Made by a program: the position numbers and the translations under genes
Source of the DNA: Cristatella mucedo
Lineage: Eukaryota; Bryozoa; Phylactolaemata; Cristatellidae
Direction of reading: 5' to 3'
Length of the DNA stretch: 64,000 nucleotides
NCBI GenBank assembly: GCA_009760855.2
Contig: WPIO01000003.1
Coordinates: forward strand, 3,852,001-3,916,000
In this document: piece by piece, positions 28,301 through 55,775 of the stretch
How positions within the stretch are numbered: position 1 is the stretch's first letter
Layout: every line of letters begins with the position of its first letter
Notes under the pieces: model-generated
What the model saw: only the letters and a program-made list of their open reading frames with translations
The model's database searches: none
Told to the model about the DNA's origin: nothing

Positions 28301-31300
28301 TGAGCAAGCCAGGTCAGCGTGTTAGGTTGCCGACTGTGACTTTGGTGTCCTCTGTGCCTTCAGTTTTCTGTTATGAGACTGGTCAGTATGCTTTAAGATC
28401 TTGCCATAAGGCTTATTTTTCTTAGCAAACTGGTAATTTCTGTATACAGGGAATGTGTGACTCATTAGTGGTGTAGCAAGGTGCATACGGCCTTGATACC
28501 ATTGCCTACGTTGTCGTGTTATTTTACCTCCTGAGGTGCTTTCATGATTGTTGCCTTTGCTCGTTTTTTTAAACAAAAAAAGACAATGTCTTTAGAAGCA
28601 GTAGCTGTTGCAGGACCTTCCGATGGGTTTGTAAAGATGATCCGCGAAGGAAATGGCATTACATGTTATCAATGGGATAGTGGGGAGCACCGGTGGAAGA
28701 AAGTGGGTGATGTGGTCGGATCCTCGGGCTCAACAGCTGCTACTTCAGGAAAGATGTTACACGATGGGAAGGTAAAGCACAGCCTTCCCAAATTGCCCAT
28801 TTCATTGCCTTTTTAGTTGATGTCATTATGATGCATGTTTCTCTCTTGACAGGAGTATGACATTGTCTTCAGCATCGATGTGGTAGAAGGTGCGCCACCA
28901 TTAAAGTTGCCGTACAATTTTACTGAAGATCCTTGGTGGGCTGCTCAGAAATTCATTGATGCTAATAATCTAAACCAAATGTACCTGGATCGGTTAGCAA
29001 ATCATATTATCGAGAACACGCCGGGTGCCGTCTTGAGTCAGATTCCTGTCGGCAGCAGCAGCTCGGACCCATTCACAGGTTCGTGTCCATGAAAATCATT
29101 TGTGTACGACAGACCACCGAACGCTATAAAAATACAAAGGTACTTAAAAGTTGTTTACTGTGGAACTGGGTATACACAAAATTTGCCCCGAGAGCAATCT
29201 CGTAGCCTCTTTTTTTCTGGACCAGTGCTTTATCAATTAAGTTATTGACACTAGGCTTCTGCTTCCGTTAACGCACGGTTCAATTTTAATTCCCTCAACC
29301 AGAAGCTGCCATGCTCACAACTTTTTAATGTGTATGACATTGCTATAAGTTAATGTTCACAAGGAATGCAATCATTTTCTTGGGAGGGGTGATTCTTTTA
29401 CTACCAGCCTTTGGTATTACGTAGCTTTTTTGCCAGAAAGTATTATATAGCCGCTTCAACTTTGTTTAACTGCAAGGTGCTCTATCGATGTCTAACAACG
29501 CACACCTTAAACAGAGCAGAAAGTGATCCTACCTGAAGTGCGAAAACAACTGTTGCATGTGCTTTGAAATGGCCCATCGTGGCTGGAAAGAACATGCCAG
29601 ATACAGCAGCCACAGTACTGGCAAAATCTTTTTGTGTGAGGGGTCGAGCTTCTTGCTAACTAAAGAATAGACATAAGTCTCTAACTTGCAGTTTTTCGCT
29701 GTGCGAATGTAAAGGTGAATCTAATCTAATCATCAGGCGTAATTTCATATTTACCATCCCACTTTTGATGTTCCACACTTAGCTGTCACTGACTGTATAA
29801 TATATTTACTTTTATTAATCTTTGCAGATTGGGAAGGCAGAGTTGTAATATTTATTACAACTCTGTCTTCCCAATCTGCAGTATTCCAGAGTATTCGAGC
29901 CTTGCTCTTAGCGATTCGAGAATGCAGACCGGCGTCATCTAATCATCTTCTGACTAATGACAATGCTAATAATACATTTATATATCACCCTCGGAGAACT
30001 CGCTTTCCAGACACTTCACATATGCTGTAAAGGAGGCATGACCGTAAGGTTAGTGGTAACATGCACAGTGTCAGCACCTATACGTACACGAAGGACAAAT
30101 TAAAAGGACAGCAAATGCTTTGAAGAGGAGACGCGTTTTTAGCTTCGTCCTTTAATGATGGTGTTCCCCCCTCTTAGTAGTGTGGGGCCGGCCTGACTAA
30201 GAGGCATTTTCAAGGCTTCCGACCTCCACTACCTTTCTCACGTTGTATGCAACCGTACTCCTTGGTATTGGTAGAGTAGTAGCAATTTGACAGTACACAT
30301 GTCCAGCGTCGTACAATACCAGAATTTTAGGCCTCGCGATGCTTGATAATGCTGCCACCTTCGGCATGGCTTGTTGGCCTTTCCCGATGAATAAATAAGG
30401 TGCAATTGGTTTGCTACATAATTCTGTGTTGTGCAGAGCTTTATGGTTTTGGCATTAACTGATAAAGGTTCTTTTTTAGATCTCTTGGTATGGCCTAAAC
30501 CCACCAATTTTAAAGGCGGTGAAAGTGTTTTTTGTTAATTTTAGGCGTATTGTCTAAAACTTGTCGTTGTCCTTGCAATTCGTACTTGGTTATCTAATAG
30601 TTATCAGTGAACCTACATACCGGCTCCGGGCCAATCTGGGGGAGGGGTTTAGGAAAACTGCTAATAGAGCAAACCCAGACCGTCCAACTACTTTTGCGTT
30701 TGAGTGCATTTCCATGGTGGCTTGGCAAATGTCTCTTTTTGCTAGACCCACCAAGTGTTACATTCGGTAGCCATCCATGCCTTCTTGTAGGTTCTGGACG
30801 TTATGTTCCCAGCAGCAGTAGTGGTCGAGAGATGGTTGCTGGCATGACCGATCCATTCACCGGTGATTCTCGATACGACCCGGCAGCTTCCAGCAATAAG
30901 AGTGGGCAGAAAAGTGGCAGTGCCAGCAAGAGTAAGATGAAGCCAGCCAGCATGCTGTCAATGCACACAGTATATCATTGTTTTGAAGGTAGTGATGCCC
31001 ATTGTCCATATCAGCCGTTACTCATTTTTTTCATTAGGCTGGGGTGAACAGAGACATGAAGCAGGAGCAGCGCAAACTCAGATGCTGGCACAGAATGCGT
31101 GTTTTCCCCAGATCGATTTTCTGGTATTCGGACAAGCGAACGTGACTGCAATCATGGGTAAACAGGCTTTGCTGTCTGACATTTTCGTGCAGTTACCGTC
31201 TGGCGATGCAAGTTTGGCACTTGTTTTCCAGGTTACACTGATGCATGGACGTTTCGGGTAATTGTGAGTCAGAAATGGGCTTGAAATTTTTTTAAATAAA

Positions 31301-34300
31301 ATGCACTCAGTATTTTTTTTTAATACCAAGCCTAAGGTCTGCTGGAAAATTGAGTCGTGGACACTTTGTGAGTTGGACCAGGTATTGAAGTTGGTATCTC
31401 TATATCAGATATCTCTAGATCAAGCAACTGCTGCATTACCTCCATAATTACTGTTGGATCAATATGATGTTGCAAGTGCACCCACATGATGTTGCAAGTG
31501 CACACACATGATGTTGCAAGCATATGCAGAACAGAGATCTGCTATGTACAGTGGTTTTTTAGCCAGGTTTTCAAAAAAAGGCTGTTTTGTCATCTCACTA
31601 CTATAGTGATGTTTGCATTAGCATCTGATTAAACCGTTGTTCCCCTAATAAGACCTTTTTATAAGAAGACCGTTTGCTAATAAGACCGGACCTAATCAAA
31701 GGATAGTGATACGTTTTTGCTAGGGTGCTTTCAGCAAACCGTAGTTTTACCTGGTGTGGTTAAAACTAGCACTGTAGCAACAATATTTAATCCTTGTAAA
31801 TAAACCATATGCAATTAAGATTTGTCCTGAATGGGGTGATTGTACCGATGAGCAACCTTTAGGCCTATATAAGTGCTTCTAGAAGAATATCCTGGCGAGA
31901 GAGGCCTGCTGGTGGCTCAACTCCATTGACCAAAAGTTATTCCACTTTAGACCAAGACGGCTTGCAGCCGCTCAGTCTTGCAGCTGCTCAGTCTCAATTT
32001 GAGGCCCTTGCATGCTGTCACATATCCCACTGGCCGTAGCTGCAAGTTCCCATGATCGTCTACCGTAATTCGACAATTGACGGAGCTCTGTAGTGGGACC
32101 GTCATGCCATCTGTATCCCCCCACATAGGATGTCAAATGCCAAGACGAAACATTGCCTGATCTGGATAGCGGTGGATGACATGCGCTGGAGTTGGATTCC
32201 CAAGTGTGGCTCTGCTGCCCATGTATTCTATCGCCAGTTTACCAAATGTTAGTTTACCAGGTCAGCTATGTTTACTGTGAACATGTGGTATCTGCCGTAA
32301 GGTGCTACTCAACTGTAGCAACTTACTACTGTATTTGCGTAGCAAAAGCTTTCTACAGAACAATTGTGTAGAGACTGTTCGCCTTAGACGAACATCGCAA
32401 ATTCCATACTTGCTCCCGGCCAAACTGGAAATCGCAAATCATTTCCTAACTATGGCAGATGCCAGTATGAGACTCCAACCATGCCGTTTCTGCCTTTTTG
32501 AATCATTCCAGAAGACCCTAATGTTGTTAATGTTGCTAATAAATTATGTGTCTACAAATTATTCTTATAATCCCTTCTGTGCACTTATATGTATTATTAC
32601 AATCATTTCTGTGCACTTACTGTAGTCTGCCATATTTACGAAGGGCAAGTACGAGCAGCTGCCTTGTGGCCCACAGTTCCCCTCTTCTGCTTTTGGCTTA
32701 GATCTACCCACACATTCGTATAGCAACACTTCAAATTGCAATATAGTGGAATTATCACGACGATAGGCATTATCGTGTTTGAGGTATGTCGTGAGCTCTA
32801 CAGCTTGGTCTCGCGGTCTTCTTTAGCACCGTTGACATTAAATGCTGCTGTCAATAAATTATTGGCCTTGTAGTAAGTCTGGGTTAGCTTTTGGATTGAA
32901 ATTCAAGGACTTGACATAGGCGGTTCTAGACGGTTTCCTCGTCTTAGCAATGCAGCTTTATGATTTTCTCGTCGTAGCAATGCAGCTTTGCCTGTGGTGC
33001 TATTTTATTATGCTTTCTGATTCTCTGCCTTGGCCTCGCCTACCCCTATATGTACCCCACCTGTCCGTCGGTACCCTATTGCCTACCAACTGCTGTCAGC
33101 AGAACCTACAGCTCGCAATGTTACTGCATCTTTCATGTTCGTGAGCAGCTGTGTACCATTTTCCCTGTGGGAACTTGTTAGGTAAAAGAAGGAACTGTCA
33201 GAGAGCATGCAAACAAATGTTGCCTCTGCAGGGGGGGATAGGAGGCCACGCTGGTCCTAGTCATGGCTGCATCCTGACTGCTGGCCTAGGCTTGAGCTTG
33301 ATTCTCTTCTCAGAGGTCAGAGATCGGAACATTCTAATCACGATAGCCCAGCCACGAGGCTCTGATTTTGGCTTTTCTGACATTGGCTTTTCTCCCTCCA
33401 TCTGTGCTGGAAGGGACCCGTTGCCTCTATCATTGCGGTCGGCTAGAATAGTGATTGTCCGTTTGTAAGAAGTTAAAGTATCATGATTGTCCGTTTGTAA
33501 GAAGTAAAAGTATCAAACTCCTTGCAAACTGTCAGCAGCTTGTCTGTAGGCCGGCAAGTCAATATCCCACAGGTTTCTTCCCCGTCGTACTATTTTTTCG
33601 GTTGTGGCTTGCTTTAGACCAGCTCTTTAGTAGGTGGTAAATAAGTGAATTTTGTTAAAGGTAATTGGCACTGGAGCCAGAGTTGTTATCTAATTCAATC
33701 GAATGATAGTCTCGTTGCTTGATAGGTAGAATGTTTCATTTTGAACCTCAGATCTAGGGCCTATTGCCATGACTCGTTTGCATTTGCACAGTAAGATTTG
33801 GTGCAGACCGTGTGCATACCTGCTTGCTGTGTGAGCCAATGTGGCAGGCAATTATGTTGGTTCGTTACAGGTAAACTGAAAGAGTTTGGAAATGCAGCCG
33901 ATTCTCACCTGCCAGGCACTGAGTATCACTTGCTCGAAAAATTAGCTGCTACTGCTAGTGGGAATGACCAAAGCTCTAGTCGTAATGGCGAGCAACAATT
34001 TGAGCTGCTGTGGAATTTGATTCTGAAGTGGCCAAATGGTGAGTCGATTCCCACCACTTGCAAGTGAGCAGCAGCGATGAAGAGGGTAGTTTGGCATCTC
34101 CCTCCTCCCGCAGCTGCCTGAAGGTGAATGCCCTCCACGATATAGCATCCGAATGTAGCTTTGGTATTGCCTCCCCCCAATGGATGTAGTGGTTGGATGT
34201 AATTATTGGATGTAGCGTTGGCTTCCACGGTTGTCCTGTTTTTTTTTCAGAGAAGGTTTTCCCATTGCTGGACATCTTGCGCCTCACCATCAGATACTTC

Positions 34301-34891
34301 GAAGCCAGCTCGTATTTCTACGGTGCCACCCGGTTGCATGCTTTTCTCCAGCACATGTTAGCCCTGAGCACGAGCAGCTCAGCCGCCAATCAGATGCTAG
34401 CGCTGCGGGCCCTGTGCAACTCGTTTCACCAAACGCCTGGTCGCAATGTGCTGGCCGAAAGAGTCGAGGACGTTCTGGCAACGTGTGTGAGCCCGGCGGT
34501 GCTGGCGGCAGACAACAAAAACATCCAGGTGGCAGCGAGCACTGTACTGCTCAACTACGCCGTGCTGCTCCGCTCGCGCAGCAGCAGTCAAGCCTCAGCC
34601 CAAGCTCCAGCGGCCGCTGTCCCTTCGGCGAACCATCACCAGGCATTGCTGCTGAACGCCGTGGCCGCCCATGCTGCCTGCCAGCAGGCCGGCACGGCGC
34701 AGGACGCCGAGGCCCAGTATCGCTTGCTCGTCTGCATTGGCACTCTGGTGTGGGAGAACGTGCTGTGCACCGCCGAGATCGCATCCCAGCCCAGCGTAGT
34801 CGCGTTCGTCAGGGCGTGCCAAAGCAGCAACACGAGCAAGGTGCAGCAATGTGCAGCAGCCCTCGAGGGCCTGCTGGCCAGCAAACGCTGA
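9875..34891 (+). CDS. PLAA: Phospholipase A2-activating protein / Doa1-Ufd3 orthologue (WD40-PFU-PUL)
   Basis: Complete gene. Coding exons are 9875-10014, 10773-10966, 18922-19023, 19364-19483, 21425-21752, 27013-27173, 28614-28771, 28853-29078, 30791-30969, 31112-31157, 33871-34038 and 34251-34891. The sum is 2463 nt (820 residues plus stop; human PLAA is 795), with every junction GT-AG and in phase. Exons 1-6 give a seven-bladed WD40 propeller (about residues 1-310; motifs [35 protein letters not shown]). Exons 6-8 give the ubiquitin-binding PFU domain (about 350-465; [20 protein letters not shown]). A Ser-rich linker carries two DPFTG motifs, and exons 10-12 give the PUL armadillo domain that binds Cdc48/p97 (about 540-820; [16 protein letters not shown]). 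In other organisms the protein links ubiquitinated substrates to p97 and acts in sorting, lysophagy and ubiquitin recycling. The start has a good context (A at -3, G at +4). Exon 10 is a 46-nt micro-exon. Introns 2 and 5 hold most of the LINE copies. Confidence 0.97.
10431..10479. repeat. Short hairpin in PLAA intron 1
   Basis: Two 22-nt arms (10431-10452 and 10458-10479) pair at 20 of 22 positions around a 5-nt loop. The arms are actatttaagccggtgtcat+tt and the complement with two changes. Could be a MITE remnant or a hairpin RNA; nothing decides between them. Confidence 0.6.
10967..12953. other. PLAA intron 2, 5' part: no recognised content
   Basis: No conserved coding exon and no dispersed repeat recognised, apart from a short tandem duplication (ctaataatattattgta, about 12032-12089). 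A minus-strand open frame at 12659-12441 (72 codons, with [20 protein letters not shown]) looks protein-like but has no family that I recognise. Confidence 0.4.
12954..14700 (-). mobile_element. LINE-A copy, RT to 3' end (CR1/L2-like)
   Basis: Longest LINE-A copy, antisense in PLAA intron 2. From right to left it encodes RT blocks: [36 protein letters not shown], then the catalytic HFYADDTQL near 14040-14070, then [19 protein letters not shown] and the C-terminal domain. The 3' UTR and hairpin tail end in (aat)n at 12954. Several frameshifts and stops; no endonuclease domain remains. Confidence 0.9.
14985..15480 (+). mobile_element. LINE-B 3' fragment
   Basis: C-terminal RT ORF end ([20 protein letters not shown]) and the typical LINE-B 3' end ([16 protein letters not shown], then stop, ctttatgactttgtggagtt and tacattacatacatt). 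Very similar to 62210-62690 and, inverted, to 54932-55435. Confidence 0.88.
15490..16490 (+). mobile_element. Degenerate LINE-A copy
   Basis: Retains scattered RT blocks in sense orientation: [29 protein letters not shown] and, near 16340, a C-terminal block related to [17 protein letters not shown]. Many frameshifts. A G run at 15487-15496 marks its left boundary with the LINE-B copy. Confidence 0.7.
16998..17028 (+). repeat. Possible Tc1/mariner terminal inverted repeat remnant
   Basis: tacagtgctggcccgaaaaa and tatgcacccTGAGG resemble the family-wide Tc1 end (cagtgctggcaaaagt...gcaccc). No transposase or partner end is identified nearby. Confidence 0.35.
17390..18035 (+). repeat. Unclassified dispersed repeat, copy 2
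   Basis: Diverged second copy of the repeat at 1640-2440. Its minus strand contains an open frame of about 135 codons (17932-17525) with [12 protein letters not shown] run of C at 17571-17586 lies inside. It may be a decayed transposase or retro-gene; no family is assigned. It lies in PLAA intron 2. Confidence 0.45.
18036..18921. other. PLAA intron 2, 3' end: nothing recognised
   Basis: T-rich intronic sequence leading to the exon 3 acceptor (ttttttgcag-type, AG at 18920-18921). No repeat or conserved reading frame seen. Confidence 0.5.
20217..20640 (-). mobile_element. Degenerate LINE-A 3' fragment with simple repeat
   Basis: A gatgatagtgatgg-type simple repeat (20217-20290) precedes a decayed antisense LINE-A tail (agtgccctgagag...ctaggcactttac), 3' UTR (tgcatgcataagcac) and the start of the C-terminal RT region (ttccatgctttgggacc). 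In PLAA intron 4. Confidence 0.75.
21145..21290 (-). mobile_element. tRNA-derived SINE with LINE-A-like tail (SINE-2)
   Basis: Same structure as 1897-2030: on the minus strand, box A tccagcggttaaggtgctcg, box B ggctcgagcccc, tail agcgcctgagttgagattaa and ctcttagggcgcta. In PLAA intron 4, close to exon 5. Confidence 0.75.
21963..22026. repeat. Alternating purine-pyrimidine tract
   Basis: About 64 bp of mostly alternating GT/GC/CA steps (gtgtgcgtgtgcgtgcatgc...). It could adopt Z-DNA. It lies about 210 bp after PLAA exon 5. Confidence 0.7.
22520..22690 (-). mobile_element. tRNA-derived SINE (SINE-3)
   Basis: On the minus strand: ggatcacagccaagggatta, then a B box gggttcgagtcctgaagca, then a body ending tataaatgaggctgtgaaat. 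The 3' end resembles SINE-1 but the head differs. Confidence 0.65.
22700..23689. other. PLAA intron 5 segment: nothing firmly recognised
   Basis: A plus-strand open frame at 23325-23654 (109 codons) has no recognised domain. No repeat family identified, although the right edge abuts a Tc1/mariner relic and part of the segment may belong to it. Confidence 0.4.
23690..24640 (-). mobile_element. Decayed Tc1/mariner transposon
   Basis: Minus-strand transposase remnants in family order from right to left: an HTH-like segment ([18 protein letters not shown]), [13 protein letters not shown] with the first catalytic-Asp block (about 24243-24276), [12 protein letters not shown], and the C-terminal [12 protein letters not shown] near 23737-23770. 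Frameshifts and stops throughout, so it is inactive. In PLAA intron 5. Confidence 0.85.
24835..24935 (+). mobile_element. LINE-A tail fragment
   Basis: Only the last part of LINE-A: catgcttcatttgcagcaaa, agagttctctgagggtgcta and a (tta)n end. Confidence 0.7.
25357..25384. repeat. Poly-C run of 28
   Basis: Uninterrupted C28 in PLAA intron 5, an unusually long homopolymer. Its exact length is liable to sequencing error. Confidence 0.9.
25556..25712 (+). mobile_element. LINE-B RT fragment
   Basis: Decayed sense copy around the catalytic motif ([11 protein letters not shown] in place of [11 protein letters not shown]) and the following FLKLND block. Followed directly by a SINE-1 copy. Confidence 0.6.
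25720..25895 (+). mobile_element. tRNA-derived SINE (SINE-1)
   Basis: cacactaggtaaggcggttg, a B-box region decayed to gagtttgattcctgcagtgg, then caagcagtggtgatag and aaaagaggctgtttaatcag. It sits next to a LINE-B fragment. Confidence 0.78.
26030..26960 (-). mobile_element. Degenerate LINE-B copy
   Basis: Minus-strand remnants: the 3' tail (tctatcagtaactcctcaat), then gagccaagtgctatggcagg, and at 26948-26691 a frame with [13 protein letters not shown], matching TASHHIRSLSKIR of the copy at 60715. In PLAA intron 5, ending about 50 bp before exon 6. Confidence 0.7.
27265..27330 (+). mobile_element. LINE-A tail fragment
   Basis: cctagaaagagattaagttc, tctgcaggtactatac and a (tta)n end: the 3' hairpin and tail only. 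In PLAA intron 6. Confidence 0.65.
27331..28613. other. PLAA intron 6: nothing recognised
   Basis: AT-rich intronic sequence without a conserved frame or an identified repeat. Confidence 0.5.
29824..29879. repeat. Near-perfect 27-bp-arm palindrome in PLAA intron 8
   Basis: Arms 29824-29850 and 29853-29879 are reverse complements at 26 of 27 positions with a 2-nt centre. It starts gcagattgggaaggc and ends gtcttcccaatctgc. Such a tight palindrome may be a MITE core or a recent inverted duplication. Confidence 0.85.
29965..30165 (-). mobile_element. LINE-A tail fragment
   Basis: Decayed antisense 3' end: aataatacatttatatatca, ctcggagaactcg, acttcacatatgctg, then 3' UTR blocks (aacatgcacagtgtcagcac). 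In PLAA intron 8. Confidence 0.7.
31158..33870. other. PLAA intron 10: only small tandem duplications seen
   Basis: About 2.7 kb without a recognised gene. Three near-identical units of about 22 bp (atgatgttgcaagtgcac) lie at 31464-31520. A roughly 30-bp duplication (tagcaatgcagcttt) is near 32945-32995, and another duplication (gattgtccgtttgtaagaag) is at about 33450-33515. Confidence 0.55.
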
Positions 34892-35054
34892 CAGAGCCGC
34901 CACGAGCTGCTGCCTCGGCCTCGACGCGAGCTCGTGAAGTAGCACCAGCTGCTGCTGCAGATTGGTGCCTGCTGATGTGCCGAAACGAACACCGGCGTCT
35001 CGTGTCGTCCAACGCAAGTTGTGCGCAAGCCCTTCGTGCCACCAACCCGGCATG

Positions 35055-35085
35055 CAGTCAAATAAACCGAAAATTTATTTTGTGC
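35055..35085. terminator. Bidirectional poly(A) region shared by PLAA and NADK2
   Basis: AATAAA on the plus strand at 35061-35066 lies 170 bp after the PLAA stop codon. TTTATT at 35074-35079 is AATAAA on the minus strand, about 212 bp after the NADK2 stop codon. The two hexamers face each other 7 bp apart. With cleavage 10-30 nt downstream of each signal, the mature 3' ends should overlap by a few tens of bases. No other AATAAA lies between the two stop codons on either strand. Confidence 0.75.
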
Positions 35086-35290
35086 ACGAGCTTGCAGTTA
35101 AGGGCAGAACCAGCTGGCTGCTGCATCGCGACCACTAGGCACTTGATGATGGGCCGAGCGTGCGGATAACGTGCTACTGGCGCGGGCGAAGCAATGGGCT
35201 GTCATTGATGTGCAGCCGCGCTGCGCTGCCCCTCCTTCCAGGAGTCACAGAAGATAATGCGTGATCAAAGGTTAGAAATCGTAGACTGAC

Positions 35291-52368
<17,078 letters not shown>

Positions 52369-52455
52369 CGTAGACGATCTACATTCCCCCCTAAGCGTCG
52401 TGCCAACGCCTAGAAGACCGGCTACCTTGACATTGTTTAAGCTGTGGTATGGCAA

Positions 52456-53566
52456 TGAGAGCCTTCATTCACGCCCTAGTTTCTTCAGCCGTACATCATC
52501 ATGAAGCATTATATACAATGATTATGCTATCTGTGAATTAGCCATAGTATCACCTAGCTGCAAGCGCGCTGCCAGTAAACATTCGCCGGCTAGCGGCGGT
52601 CTAATAGCTGTTTACCCGCAAATAGACCACTAATTTTAAATGGGGGTGTGGCTTGTGTGTCTTTTGGGCGAAGGACTTTAGTTCCCGAGCTACTACACCA
52701 TGTTCGTAAGACGGTTAAGATTAATGGCCATGGTGAGCGATAACTTCGTATTCGATCATTCGCCCCGGCTGGCATACTAAACTATACATCCCCGGTAATC
52801 GTCAGATCTAATGTGATTGTCTGGGCATCGATATTTCACAAGATCTTTAAATTTAGGGGCTAAGTTGAAGCGAGGCAGCAGAACGTTTCAGTTAGTCCCG
52901 ATAAGGTTGATGAAATTCCACTGGATATTAGGCTAGCTGCATATACAATTAAACAAATAAATTAGGTCATAGTGATTTGCGGGTTTGGCTTCAATGCTGG
53001 GAAAACAGCTCCGTCAGCCTTCGTTCTTTAAATAGAACTTAAAGGTCATGGTACCGCAGTAGTCAAATGCAAAAATCTTCCCTCAATCTTCGACACCGCA
53101 TGAAATTCTCTCGGCTGCTAATAATTATTAAAGCGGGCTATATTTTCAAAATTTGTTGAGGAAACAATGAGTCAGCAGAGTCGATGAGCAAGCAAAGAGA
53201 ATATTGTTGAATCAAGCTAGAAATTTTAAATAAAGAATGAAGACCAAACCATGCACTCCATTTAGTTTCGCTGTAGTTAGCTGCAGCTCAATTACTTCAA
53301 ATATATATTTAGCAGACTTCGGATGATGGTGCTTAGTCCACATGCTTGGACTTGACACTCTATTTTCCTCTTAACCAACTTGAATATCTAAAGGTAATGT
53401 TTGTTAATTTCCAGTAGCTTGGCTCATCGGTTTACTTTATCTGGATTCTGGCCGATTGTTTGTCTGCTGCTATGAAATAAAATGGATGAACCGAGCCGGT
53501 AAGTTAGTTGCAGCAACAGTATAGAAGAAGGTATTGACAGAAATTCGACTCGTAAACAATTGCTAC
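52456..53566. other. Upstream of NADK2: nothing recognised
   Basis: Should contain the NADK2 promoter; no TATA box or other clear element is evident. No gene or repeat identified. Confidence 0.45.
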
Positions 53567-53805
53567 GTGATAATAATAATATACTGATATAGCGCTCTCT
53601 GATAACTCAATCTCTCTCTCTATGCTTGACATATGCTGCAAAGATGCACGATCGAATGGTGAGTGATATTATACTTGATAAACAACCAGAATTACTCACG
53701 TTTCAATCGCGCTTCTCTTTGCAGCAAATGCAAAGCGCCTAGGAAGAGATTGAATTCTCTGCCGGCGCTTTATCAAGTGCATTATTATTATTATTATTAA
53801 TAACA
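53567..53805. mobile_element. Inverted pair of LINE-A tails
   Basis: 53567-53690 is an antisense tail (tgatatagcgctctctgata...catatgctgcaaagatgca). 53691-53805 is a sense tail (cttctctttgcagcaaatgc...aagtgcattattattatt). Both are short and 5' truncated, so the unit is a 239-bp foldback with (taa)n at one end and (tta)n at the other. Confidence 0.8.
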
Positions 53806-54931
53806 TGCCGGCATCTCGACTTTAACGGACAGCAAGTACTGCAGCTATAAAGTCAAATTTTTTCAGATGAAATCAAAGCAAATGGTCTTCATACAAATGC
53901 GTTAGCAAAGAATTCTGGACTGGGAGAGAAAGTACCCAGTTTTTTGAAAGCGCGAGGGATGGCTGGCCTGGGCTGCCACGGAGTTATCACAGCGAGTCCC
54001 TGAATGTCTCAGTCACGTGACCAAAGCAAGGTGAAGGACTGACGGTACGCCATCGGTTTGTTGCCCACCGCCATCCGAACTCTAGGTAAAAGCTTCGACA
54101 ACTTTCTCTTCTTAGGTTTGTAAACAGACATATTAGAATTATGAATTTGCTCACTCCACGATTTTGTCACGAGAATGTATTAGCGACAGCATGGTTTACT
54201 GTCAATTGGCTGCACCATGTGGCTAGTCCTCGAGCTGGAGCCGCGTTCGTTCGAGTTATAAGTTAGGGCTATGTTGACGCCGTTTTGTAATTGTACACCG
54301 CCATCCCCATACGGTATCGCAGGGAAATTATTGTACCGCTTCTCCAGCTTTGCGTCATGGCATTGGAAAATCGGTGAGCAACTGTGTACCTACCGTTCGC
54401 GCAAAATTCGCTCAGTAATGCCCTGCGATTATGGACGATGGGCGTTACAGCTGCACCCGAATTACGAACGATGAGCTGGCCGCTGAATTAGAACCGAGCG
54501 CTCATGAAATAATTGCGTAAAGCCAAGGCTTATGAGCAGTGTGCTATGTAATTTATTTGAACTTGGTTAGCCGTAAGTCACCTGTCGTACCAGCCGTAAT
54601 TTACAGGCTGTTGCTTCGCTTTTCCTATACGGTGTTGTCGTTATCGCTGCGTACAAAAAATTGGGCGCAGTGTTGTCGTCGTCGGCGTATGGCTGGCTAC
54701 CTTAAGGTCTTGGCACATTGCACGCGTTGCGCCGCCTCCCGAACTAGTGAGGGTCGCACGGGCATAACAACACTGTTGTGCGATAGAGCGTCGCCTGCGG
54801 AGTAGATTGTAAAACTCGCACTACTTCTGTTCGTATTATATAGCTGGAAAGGTTTCAGGCTGTATAAGCACTCAAACGGATATCTTTCCCTGGTCGTCCG
54901 AGTTCGTGCCTATAGCCGCCTTCTCCATTTT
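53806..54931. other. Intergenic stretch left of ELOF1
   Basis: No recognised gene. A short plus-strand frame begins at 54689 (MAGYLKVLAHCTRCAAS) in a locally CpG-containing stretch. It could be a first exon or chance. Confidence 0.35.
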
Positions 54932-55435
54932 AAGGTGTATGTATGTATGTATGTATCTCCGTCAGTAACTCCACAAAATCATAAAGACCATGTGGGTGTT
55001 ACGCAGGAGAATTTTCTATAGCGCACTCACAGCCTAAGCGGCTTTCGGTACGCATTCGGTAGCCAACAGACTTCGTCTCACGCAACAAAGAGAAAGTGGG
55101 AAGCATAGCAGAGTTAGGAGAGCAGTTGAGGTAGTGAGTAACATAGAAGTAGCAGTTCAGGACCGCTGAAAAAGATGTGCCATAGTCGGCAGTTGGAGAG
55201 TAGATGTCGTTGCGCAAGAATTGTGGAAGCGAGTTCCACAGTCTAGGACCTGCAGAGCTAAAGCTTCTGTCGCCAACTGTCTTTAAGCGGAGGAATGGGA
55301 CAGCTAATTTATTGTCCACACAGGACCTGAGGGTGCGAACAGGCTGAAACCGATGCAGCAGTTCAGCTAGGTACGAAGGAGCCAAGCCGTGGCGGGCCTT
55401 GTGGGTCAGCGTAAGAACTTTGCTCTGTCCCAGTT
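54932..55435 (-). mobile_element. LINE-B 3' fragment
   Basis: Antisense: tgtatgtatgtatctccgtc tail, then the ORF end (complement encodes [20 protein letters not shown] and [19 protein letters not shown]). Intact frame of 128 codons at 55385-54999. Highly similar to 14985-15480 and 62210-62690. Confidence 0.9.
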
Positions 55436-55459
55436 TATGGGAGCTGTTGGTAGTTTGCT

Positions 55460-55775
55460 TGTTGTATCAATGATTTATACAGGTAACTTCTGCTCAGTGG
55501 TCTTAAACTGTGGAACTCGCCTTACTATTTTTTGCTCAACGGCTACATTCTCCTTCTACAACTGCCGAGTATGGTACTTCTTTCTCAGCCTTCCTTCTCT
55601 GCTACTTGAAGGCCGGCTGCTTGCATTGTCGTTAGTGTGCTTATGCATACTGGCACTGTCCATGGTATCACTAGCCAATTGACACGCTTCCTTTCCATCA
55701 TCTTTAAAGTGCCCAAAAAGAGATTGAGTTCTCTCAGGGCTCGATACCAATTTATTATTATTATTATTATTGTTC
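55460..55775 (+). mobile_element. Degenerate LINE remnant ending in a LINE-A-type tail
   Basis: Begins with a LINE-B-like block (cttaaactgtggaactcgcc) and ends aaaaagagattgagttctct, cagggctcgatacc, (att)n. Mixed or rearranged; just upstream of ELOF1. Confidence 0.55.

Noticed and set aside
34231-35169. 312-codon plus-strand frame and several minus-strand frames at the PLAA end
   Set aside because: Shadows of the GC-rich PLAA exon 12, which is fixed by homology and splice phase.
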